Source of the DNA: Cryoendolithus antarcticus
Lineage: Eukaryota > Ascomycota > Dothideomycetes > Cladosporiales > Cladosporiaceae
DNA length: 64,000 bases
Direction of reading: 5' to 3'
Assembly (NCBI GenBank): GCA_002077065.1
Contig: NAJO01000033.1
Location: 124,001 to 188,000 of the forward strand
The notes beneath the pieces are model-generated. The model saw only the letters and a program-made list of their open reading frames with translations, was not told where the DNA came from and searched no databases. The translations under genes were made by a program, and so were the position numbers. Below are positions 56,432 to 64,000 of this stretch, one piece after another. How positions within the stretch are numbered: position 1 is the stretch's first letter; each line of letters begins with the position of its first letter.

Positions 56432-56974
56432 TTAGTCATACGCCGGTAGCTCTTCCTGATCTGGACGATTCAGGTGGGTTGTCTCATGTTGTCGCTGACT
56501 CGGCAGCATCGCCCGCTTCATCCGTACAGCCTCGAGCCTCATATCAAGCTCATCGTGCATGTCAGTACCGGCCTGCGAACGAAGCTGCTTGAGCTCTTCT
56601 TCTTCGCGGTCAAGAGATCGCAGTCGCATGCACTCCTCCTCCCAGAAGAATAGGAGCGAGACAGTCCTCCGAAGCGCAAAAGCTGGTAAGAAGGGCACCT
56701 CCTTCACGAAGTGTCGGTCGAATTTGGACGTGTCTACTGTGATTGCGTCGCTTGAGCTCGCAGTATCAGTACCTGGTGAAGGCACGGGTAGAAGCATTCC
56801 TGCTCTCGTGAGAGCTTCGTGCAGGCGTTCGGAGACGTCAGCTTTCGTCACGATACGAGCTGCTACGAAGGCATCGGGTGCGAGGTAGGCTGGTTTGGCT
56901 TGGGTGAGCTGGTACGAGACCAGCAAATCTCTCTCTGAAACGCTGTCAGTGATCGCTGCCCGTGACTTGAACAT
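56432..56974 (-). CDS. Hypothetical protein
   Basis: A 180-residue frame with an ATG at 56974. A helix-rich middle (LPAFALRRTVSLLFFWEEECMR) is followed by a charged coiled-coil-like stretch (SLDREEEELKQLRSQAG) and the end PDQEELPAYD. There is no known domain and no secretion signal. A separate ATG-started frame lies just upstream on the same strand (57108), but no intron of plausible length joins the two. Confidence 0.5.
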   Translation of the reverse strand: MFKSRAAITDSVSERDLLVSYQLTQAKPAYLAPDAFVAARIVTKADVSERLHEALTRAGMLLPVPSPGTDTASSSDAITVDTSKFDRHFVKEVPFLPAFALRRTVSLLFFWEEECMRLRSLDREEEELKQLRSQAGTDMHDELDMRLEAVRMKRAMLPSQRQHETTHLNRPDQEELPAYD

Positions 56975-57701
56975 CCCTGCGAAGATCCTGCACCAACGGG
57001 ACTGATGTCAACATTCGACATAGACGCCCAGGCAGACCGGGAGTGCCATGGAGTCAGAAAATCCGCGACTCTGTTGCCCACAGAGGACCGTCGTCGTTCG
57101 TTTGTCATGATATCGATTCCGAGTGAGCGTTACGTTAGCTCGTCACTAGGCTGTGCTTGCAGTTGTGTACGAAGATCAGGAAGCTCAGGTTAAGAACGTC
57201 GCAAGGACAGCCGTCCAGCTTTGTACAACGCTGACTTTGGGGGCGGCCCAAGATTATTGCACTGCGCCCATCACGAGGCTGGAAGGAGGAAATGGTATGA
57301 GGAATATGATAGCACGCAGATCCAATCCTACCTCGTTCTGCTACCTCTTCGCGTGAGCTACTCGGCAGCTCGGCACCCTTTCGAGCACGTGGGCTACATT
57401 GCAGCTCAGCGCAGGCGATCAGTGGAACGTTTGATGGCAATGTGTCGAGCCGTATCTTTTTGACGGTCTAGAGAAGCATGTTAAGCATCTGGAGGGAAGT
57501 GTGAAGCCGCATACAGTACGATTGGATTGTGGTTGCCAAGTGTTGCTTGGGTGATGAGATCGTGTTCGCTTTCACACAACACGCGCGTCATCGGATAATC
57601 ATCGATGATGCAAATCACGAACTCTTCAACGTAGCAACCGTTGGCTTCATTCATTTAGTAAAAATAACGTAGTTGGTTTCCCAGACCTCACAGCCGTAAT
57701 C
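56975..57701. other. Divergent intergenic region
   Basis: Between the hypothetical gene (minus) and the DUF1295 gene (plus). A possible upstream exon of the hypothetical gene starts at 57108 but could not be joined. Confidence 0.45.
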
Positions 57702-58852
57702 ATGCTACTTTCCCCCGTCATCGGTACGGCGATACCAGTCGTCAAGACACTCTCCGAGTGCGCTTCCTACTCGCGGACCATCGAGCCATACCTCCCCCAC
57801 CTGTACAGCCTTCCAGAACAAATCTGGACACACATTGCGGACCCTGTGGCTTTGAGGAACATCTACGTCGCGACCAATCCAGTGATCTCCGGTCTAGCAT
57901 TCTCCATCGCGCTATTCCCAATCTTTCTGGTCGTCTCGGAAGTCAACCGCAATTGGAGTCAGGTTGATCGCGTGTGGAGCATACTACCGACGCTGTACCA
58001 TATCCACTATGCTGTATGGGGACGGATGAGTGGGCTGAACACCGACAAAGTCGACAAGATTCTGCTGTTCAGCTTGTTATGGACCACAAGGTTGACATAC
58101 AACTACTGGCGAAGGGGAGGATACCAGATTGGTAGCGAGGACTACAGGTGGAATCTGATCAAGGGCTGGATTGGAACGCCAGCGTTCTTCGTGCTGAATG
58201 TGCTGTTCACGTCCAGCATTCAGAGTGTACGTCCAGTCTGCTTTCAATCGCAGACACCGCAACTCTGCTAACATCCCATCAGGTGCTTCTCTTCGCGGTC
58301 ACCACACCAACCTACCTCATGCTCCTCTCCTCTCGCCTTGAACCGAGATTCACGCCCCTTGAACTCACTCTATCTCGTGCCCTGATCCCACTCATCGCCC
58401 TTGAGTGGTATGCGGACGGCCAGCAATGGGCCTTCCATGAGGCGAAAGCCACCTACCAAAAGACTGCCAAAGTACCTCAAGGCTACACCCGCGCTCAGCT
58501 CGAACGCGGCTTCAACACCACGGGCATGTTCAAGTACTCGCGGCACCCGAACTTTGCCGCAGAGCAGTCGATTTGGGTGCTGCTGTACGTGATCGGGGCA
58601 CTCGTGACTGGCGAATGGTTTAATTGGACAGCATTTGGCATGATCCAATACCTAGGTGTGTTTGCAGGGAGCACGCCTTTGACCGAGTGGATTTCAGCGG
58701 GCAAGTACCCGGAGTACAAGATCTACCAGCAGAGGGTCGGAAAATTCTTGCCTTGGCCGTTCAGCAAGGGCTGGGACGAGAAGGAGATGGAGGTGCTTGG
58801 GCCGGAGGTCACTGAGGAGGCGAGGAAGGGGAAAGCGAAGAAGGGGCAGTAG
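57702..58852 (+). CDS. DUF1295 steroid-5-alpha-reductase-like membrane protein
   Basis: Two exons (57702-58226, 58283-58852) encode 364 residues. Six or so membrane segments are visible. The family signature is clear: NRNWSQVDRVWSILPTLY early, WTTRLTYNYWRRGGY, SEDYRW, and near the C-terminus GMFKYSRHPNFAAEQSIW, the NADPH-binding motif shared with 5-alpha-reductase/ICMT-like enzymes. The end is YQQRVGKFLPW plus a Lys-rich tail. Members are ER-type oxidoreductases or methyltransferase-fold proteins of mostly unknown substrate. The 56-nt intron has a GCTAAC branch site. Confidence 0.9.
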
Positions 58853-60140
58853 AGACAATACTGAGCTGTGCAATCATTACGTTGCAACCCTTGAACGTCC
58901 TTCGCAAGATGTTTCTGCAAGTTGCACTTCGTTGGTGATGCGAGATGCCTAGAGCGATCATTGCGGATAAGTGGCTCCTTCCTTCAGGCATAACATCGCG
59001 CTCCTTCCTTTCCAGCTCACAAGCACAACTTTGCCTCAACCTCATCTCCCTTATGCTGCGCAACTCACATCCTTGATGTCCTCATGAAACCATATACGCT
59101 CCATCTTTGCTCCCTCATGAGGCACGGTGGGCACGGATGCACTAGACTGCAAAATCACCACTAAATTCGCATGCTTACAACAGCATCTCGGACGATTGGT
59201 AAGTCCGCCACAGCTCATCAGGTCCTGGCCAAGGAACCGCTCCGACTTGATGAACTCACGGGAGGAGACGAACGCTTCGACCTCCGTTGATCAGCATAGC
59301 CTGGCTGCGATTGATGTAGATCAGCGCTGGTCGAAGCCCACGGCAATTCAACTTTCTATCTGTGGCGTTACTGGATGTTTCAGCATTGATCGTTTGCCAG
59401 AAAGCTGGCTAGAGACCGGACGGGAGAGCGAACAAAGCTCTAGATTTCGAAACGAACGCACAATCACGATCACGCTCCATCATCTTCATCTGTGTCAATC
59501 ACGGGGACTTCCATCGCAGATGCTGGCCTACGCTGGCTCCACAAGTGGAGCGACATTGTAGCGGGGTCTACCTCCGCCGTCATTACGCTTCTAGACTGCC
59601 AAGTCACCGTAGGGCTTCGGGGACATCTGAACTTGTTCCATGTATTTGACCCAGGGTACCTTCGAGGACCCTTTGGGCCTTTGGGGAATACAGTCTATAA
59701 TCCGGAGAGTAAGCCTGAGAGGTGTGGACGAATGGATCACTACAACGGCTGCTGGTCCGACAACGACCAGGGTAAGTGGCGTCAACGGCTTGGCTCAGTG
59801 CATCCACCTCGTGGCAGCCCTGCTTCTAGGGCTTCGCTGGTGGAGCAGCAAAAGTGAGACCTGGGCTGCACCCGCAGCAGCCGTGAACTCCCCGCGAATA
59901 AGACTCGACCTCGGTGGTGATCTTTGCCATTCAGCATCGCATAGTAGTGTTCAGTCAGTGTGCATCGTCCGAGCATAGCGGCCACATTATGCCAGACTCT
60001 CGGAAGCAGGTAGTAATGGTCACTAAATTCATAACTCCTATGATGTACTCTCTTCCACGATGAAGTGAACCTTGGGGAAGCTCTAGAGTGGTATCGGTCT
60101 ATGTTTGTGGGGACAGCTTGTTCTGTACCACTGCATCAGC
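58853..60140. other. Long intergenic region
   Basis: 1.3 kb upstream of the Zn2Cys6 gene. Several open frames of about 110-145 codons occur, but none has a convincing start, domain or splice pattern. No gene is called. Confidence 0.5.
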
Positions 60141-63100
60141 ATGTCGCACGACTATCACACCAATGCTGCGGCCGCGAGCATGCTGGCATTGGGCGACCTC
60201 GGAAACACACCGTCGTACAGCGGCAGCGGCAGCCAGGCTGGTAGCGAGTACAGCTTCCCGAACCCGAACAGCCCGAGTATAGATATGCTCTTGAACAACG
60301 CTGCTGCCACGAGTATTCCAAACCGCTTCACGACACAAAGCTTGCCAGATCACAGATCGAATCTCCCAGCTCACAACTATGGCGGCGCATACGAAACATC
60401 CTCGAGAAATGCTGGGCTCAACACACTTCACACACATAGCGAGCCACTTCTTCCCTTGCCAGATGCCATGTCAACGAATTTGCAGCATCGCCACCGACAC
60501 AGCTTGAGCAGCCAGGCACCCTCGACAAACTATGAGCGGCATAACAGTCTTGGGGGCCAGGGATTCGACGAGGGAAGCCAGCTTGGGCAGGCGCATCAGC
60601 TCACAGAGGGCTATGGAGAGAACTCGCTTGGGAGCAATAGTAACGAGACACTCACATCGCAGCCACAAGGAGATCGGGTTGATGAGAATCTGCCTGCTCC
60701 GACGTGGAGCGAGCTCAAGACAAAAGCAGGCAAGGAGCGCAAGAGACTTCCCTTGGCATGCATTGCATGTCGAAGGAAGAAAATAAGATGCTCTGGAGAG
60801 AAACCTGCCTGCAAACACTGCCTTCGATCGCGTATACCATGCGTGTACAAAGTGACTACGAGAAAAGCGGCGCCACGGACGGACTACATGGCTATGTTGG
60901 ACAAGCGATTGAAGCGGATGGAGGACCGCGTGATCAAGATCATACCCAAGGAAGACCAGGCGCGGATCTCGAGTACTGGGCGCTCGAACGTGAAACCGCC
61001 GCTGCCGCCAGCTCTGCCAAAGCCTGCAAGCGGTTCAAAAAAGCGCGGTGCAGATACAGCCTTCACCGGAGAATTGGACGAGTGGGCTGGTACAGAGGGC
61101 AAGCCCACCGAAAGTAGGCAGGAAGCCCAAGCAGAAGCCGCGAGGAGTCCGATACGCCCGATCGAAGCAGATGAGCATGATTTGCTTCATGAAGGTGCGG
61201 ATCACCTGCCACCAAAGGACATACAACAGCATTTATCTGAAGTCTTCTTCGAGAACGTCTATGGTCAGAGCTACCACCTCCTGCACAAGCCTAGCTTCAT
61301 GCGGAAGTTAGCGCTCGGTCAAGTACCGCCTGTACTAATGCTAGCGGTGTGCGCTGTTTCCGCGCGGTACTCGACACATCCGCAATTGCGGACAGAGCCC
61401 GCGTTCCTGCGCGGCGAAGAGTGGGCCAAACCAGCGAGAGAGATCTCACTAAAACGATATGACACGCCAAACATCACTGTACTGATCGTGTTCCTCATTC
61501 TGGGCCTTCATGAGTTTGGCACATGCCAAGGTGGACGGAGCTGGATGTTTGGCGGCATGGCGCAGCGGATGGCGTACGCTTTGCAACTACATCAAGACTT
61601 GGATCACGATCCGAAGAGATCTGCAGGTGACGGCAGCAGTGAGCTCACATTCACAGACCGCGAGATCCGACGTCGAACGATGTGGTCATGCTTTCTGATG
61701 GATCGCTTTAGCTCGTCCGGTACGGACAGACCACTCTTCGTCGCGCCGAATCACATTCACGCGCAGCTGCCCATCAAAGAGCGACTGTTCCAGCTGGAGA
61801 TCACTGGGCCGACGGAAGATCTGCACGGCAATGTGCCGAATCCGGTCGATCCAGAAGCTGGCCAAGTCGTCGATGCGAAGGAGAATATGGGAGTGGCAGC
61901 CTACACTATCCGCCTAGTCGCGATCTGGGGCGATCTCATCAGCTACATGAACTTCGGTGGGAAGCAGCGCGAAGCGTTACCAATGTGGAGCGAAGACTCG
62001 ACATATCAGAGGCTTAAGAAAGCTACCGCAGACATCATGGAGTCTCTACCATCATTTCTCGAATACACACCAGAGAACTTGGCAACATACGTAAGCGATC
62101 GGCTTGCAAACCAGTTCATCTTCATGCACATCATTCACAACCAGATCATTCTCTTCGTGAATCGCTTCGCACTATCAACACCAGGCACCAGGGCGGCATT
62201 GCCGAAGGACATGCCAGAGAGCTTCATCTCAGAATCGGCACAAGCAGCACAGAATGCAGCGAACACCATCTCAGCACTGGTAAAGGAGGGTCAAGATCAT
62301 ATGGTTGTGGCACCTTTCGCAGGGTATGCCGCATTCTTGTCGAGTACAGTGCATATCAACGGAGCCTTCTCGCGAGATCCAGCACTACAAGCATCGTCAA
62401 AGCAGAACTTGGCGTGGAATGTGAAGTATCTTACGATGATGAAGAAATACTGGGGCATGTTCCATTTCATGACAGAGAATCTCCGAGACTTATACCGCAA
62501 ACACGCGGATGCTGCTAGGTCCGGTGCCACTACCAGAGGTGGCAAAGACGGCGAGGTGATTTTCCAGTATGGCGACTGGTTTGATCGATACCCGCACGGT
62601 GTCAGCGGCACAGACTACGAGGAACCGCTTACCGAGATCAAGAAAGACCCCGGCGCGGATGCTGTTCTCGGTCAACAAAGCGATCTTCAGACCGTGGAGG
62701 AATTCTTCTCGAAGCTCAGCCCGCCCAGCAGAGCGGCAGCACAAACGCAAGGGAAGTCACGCAAAGCTGCAAAGAAGTCTCGATCAAAGTCGGAGAGCAA
62801 GGTCGCTGTTGACGCCAAACCACAAAACCTGGATTCTACGAGCCAAGCACCAGACGTGCTGCAACAACAGCAAGCACTCGCGATGCAGATGTCCGACAAC
62901 GCCATGAGCGATCATGGTCTACCAGACAACATGACGTTCGCCCAGCAGCAACAAGCCTTCCCTGCAAATCCCTACCAAGCCCCGAACTCATTGTACATAC
63001 ACCCTCAGCAAGGCGTCATGTCCCAACTCGACCGCCAAATGGTGCTCAGCTCCTACGCTGGCATCGACCCGAATGCACCTATGCTCGATCCGCATCAACA

Positions 63101-63389
63101 GAGCAATCTGGAATTCGACTTCAACAACATGACCGCCAACAACAGTAACGGGCAAGGCCAATATTGGGGCGATCCAAGCTCGGCGTGGTTCATGCCGTTC
63201 AACATGGAGCCGCCGACTATGGCTGAAGATGGGAACCTGTTCAATGCTGGCGGTTTTGACTGGAATAATGGATTTGGGGAGTTTGGGCCTTTACCGCCTA
63301 CAGGCTTGACGCCGAGGCCAGGGTTGGACACTGGGCAAGGTACTTCCAGTGATGGGATGATGGACGGTCTAGATGGTTTGGGAAGGTAG
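60141..63389 (+). CDS. Zn2Cys6 transcription factor with fungal-trans domain
   Basis: A single exon encodes 1082 residues. A ~200-residue disordered Ser/Asn/Gln-rich N-terminus precedes the zinc cluster with cysteines 207, 210, 217, 224, 227 and 234 (CX2CX6CX6CX2CX6C; LACIACRRKKIRC). A basic linker and coiled-coil dimerisation region follow (MAMLDKRLKRMEDRVIKIIPK). The fungal-specific transcription factor domain runs from about residue 370 (FFENVYGQSYHLLHKPSFM) and includes GGRSWMFGGMAQRMAYALQL and REIRRRTMWSCFLMDRF. The C-terminal 300 residues are Gln/Asn-rich and acidic, probably activating. The target genes are unknown; I do not assign an ortholog name. Confidence 0.93.
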   Translation: MSHDYHTNAAAASMLALGDLGNTPSYSGSGSQAGSEYSFPNPNSPSIDMLLNNAAATSIPNRFTTQSLPDHRSNLPAHNYGGAYETSSRNAGLNTLHTHSEPLLPLPDAMSTNLQHRHRHSLSSQAPSTNYERHNSLGGQGFDEGSQLGQAHQLTEGYGENSLGSNSNETLTSQPQGDRVDENLPAPTWSELKTKAGKERKRLPLACIACRRKKIRCSGEKPACKHCLRSRIPCVYKVTTRKAAPRTDYMAMLDKRLKRMEDRVIKIIPKEDQARISSTGRSNVKPPLPPALPKPASGSKKRGADTAFTGELDEWAGTEGKPTESRQEAQAEAARSPIRPIEADEHDLLHEGADHLPPKDIQQHLSEVFFENVYGQSYHLLHKPSFMRKLALGQVPPVLMLAVCAVSARYSTHPQLRTEPAFLRGEEWAKPAREISLKRYDTPNITVLIVFLILGLHEFGTCQGGRSWMFGGMAQRMAYALQLHQDLDHDPKRSAGDGSSELTFTDREIRRRTMWSCFLMDRFSSSGTDRPLFVAPNHIHAQLPIKERLFQLEITGPTEDLHGNVPNPVDPEAGQVVDAKENMGVAAYTIRLVAIWGDLISYMNFGGKQREALPMWSEDSTYQRLKKATADIMESLPSFLEYTPENLATYVSDRLANQFIFMHIIHNQIILFVNRFALSTPGTRAALPKDMPESFISESAQAAQNAANTISALVKEGQDHMVVAPFAGYAAFLSSTVHINGAFSRDPALQASSKQNLAWNVKYLTMMKKYWGMFHFMTENLRDLYRKHADAARSGATTRGGKDGEVIFQYGDWFDRYPHGVSGTDYEEPLTEIKKDPGADAVLGQQSDLQTVEEFFSKLSPPSRAAAQTQGKSRKAAKKSRSKSESKVAVDAKPQNLDSTSQAPDVLQQQQALAMQMSDNAMSDHGLPDNMTFAQQQQAFPANPYQAPNSLYIHPQQGVMSQLDRQMVLSSYAGIDPNAPMLDPHQQSNLEFDFNNMTANNSNGQGQYWGDPSSAWFMPFNMEPPTMAEDGNLFNAGGFDWNNGFGEFGPLPPTGLTPRPGLDTGQGTSSDGMMDGLDGLGR

Positions 63390-63824
63390 CATAGTCAGTG
63401 AAAGAACGCAGCTATCTTTGGGCCTGCAGGATAACATTGTCCCGTCTCACTGTCGCACGCTGGCGTTCCAGCAATTATGACATCTAGATACTGTGCGGAA
63501 ATAGAGTATCTCGTATTGCTTGAGAGTGAGGTCGATAATCGCGCGGACCAAACGGCAAAGGATCGAAAATAGAGTTCACGGCCTGGCACAGCCAGTGGAT
63601 CGACCACGAAGTAACCACATCTGCGTCGATCAGCTGCACAAGCGCTCGAAGTCACCTCGCGCTTGATCGACGGTAAGCTTCCGTGACGTTGTTTCAAGAT
63701 GCTTAATCAAATTACATGGATATATAGTCCCACTGTCAATCCTTGTGGTCTGACAACAAAATCAAAAGCCACAGCTGCGTAGCATATGTAGAGAACGAAG
63801 GTGTCGCACACCTGACAGAACTGC
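63390..63824. other. Intergenic region
   Basis: Downstream of the Zn2Cys6 gene. No gene is seen before the partial frame at 63825. Confidence 0.5.
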
Positions 63825-64000
63825 ATGGCTCGACCAATTGAATGGATGGGCAACGGCCGCCCTCTGCCGGCAGACCAGTATCCAGCTACAAGTCCGTTTG
63901 GACACAGCAACGACGACTTTGAAGCACTAGATGATCCGACCCTCGTACCGGGCCTCCACACTCTGCCCCTGCTATCAAGTCCGCCATCGTACTCGACGCT
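63825..64000 (+). CDS. Partial ORF running off the right edge
   Basis: An ATG at 63825 opens a frame with no stop up to the window end, giving about 58 residues so far. It starts MARPIEWMGNGRPLPADQYP, and DDFEALDDPTLVPGLHTLPL follows after FGHSN. It is rich in Pro and acidic residues and has no signal peptide or domain yet. Whether it is a true first exon depends on sequence beyond the window. Confidence 0.4.
   Translation, partial: MARPIEWMGNGRPLPADQYPATSPFGHSNDDFEALDDPTLVPGLHTLPLLSSPPSYST

Noticed and set aside
59127..59978. ORFs of 112-144 codons upstream of the Zn2Cys6 gene
   Set aside because: Starts are not ATG or lie in no conserved context; no domain seen.

Overview
The window is nuclear DNA of a filamentous ascomycete, most likely a Dothideomycete. 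The evidence is short GT-AG introns (47-70 nt, often with CTAAC/CTGAC-like branch sites), roughly balanced base composition, and fungal gene families: pacC, a fungal glycogenin with a long disordered tail, GT71 and GT31 enzymes, DUF2985, DUF1295, PAR32-like GRGGAGN repeats and a bacterial-type catalase-peroxidase. Exon structures were worked out by hand; all joined coding lengths given here are multiples of three. No rRNA, tRNA, CRISPR array or recognisable transposon was found.

Layout. 0.9-8.2 kb: an F-box-like protein, an SLC35F6-type transporter, a flavin monooxygenase and an F-box/LRR-like protein. 8.8-18.7 kb: glycogenin, overlapping a convergent membrane-anchored hypothetical protein, then DUF2985, an SDR, a GT71 mannosyltransferase-like protein and an SRPBCC-like protein. 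18.7-27.8 kb: a gene-poor stretch with small secreted Cys-rich proteins, an alcohol-oxidase-like GMC enzyme, a GT31-like transferase and a mucin-like type I membrane protein. 28-36.6 kb: housekeeping genes (RBG1, MED10, beta-carbonic anhydrase, a multipass membrane protein, and DBP8/KRI1 head to head). 36.6-46 kb: pacC with a cluster of GCCAAG sites, a secreted subtilase, two inhibitor-like genes and a cell-wall-integrity MAPKK. 47.7-64 kb: a PAR14 parvulin, an extended SDR, a membrane protein, KatG, a PAR32-like protein, a secreted Cys-rich protein, a DUF1295 protein and a large Zn2Cys6 regulator.

The most unusual locus is 40.6-44.0 kb. A secreted proteinase-K-like subtilase sits head to head with two intact genes that carry three more copies of its own I9-type propeptide, one as a single domain and two fused in tandem. 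They have no signal peptide and no protease domain. This looks like a locally amplified set of stand-alone propeptide inhibitors beside the protease they derive from. It lies next to pacC, whose upstream region holds seven exact GCCAAG sites in about 465 bp, which suggests strong autoregulation by ambient pH.
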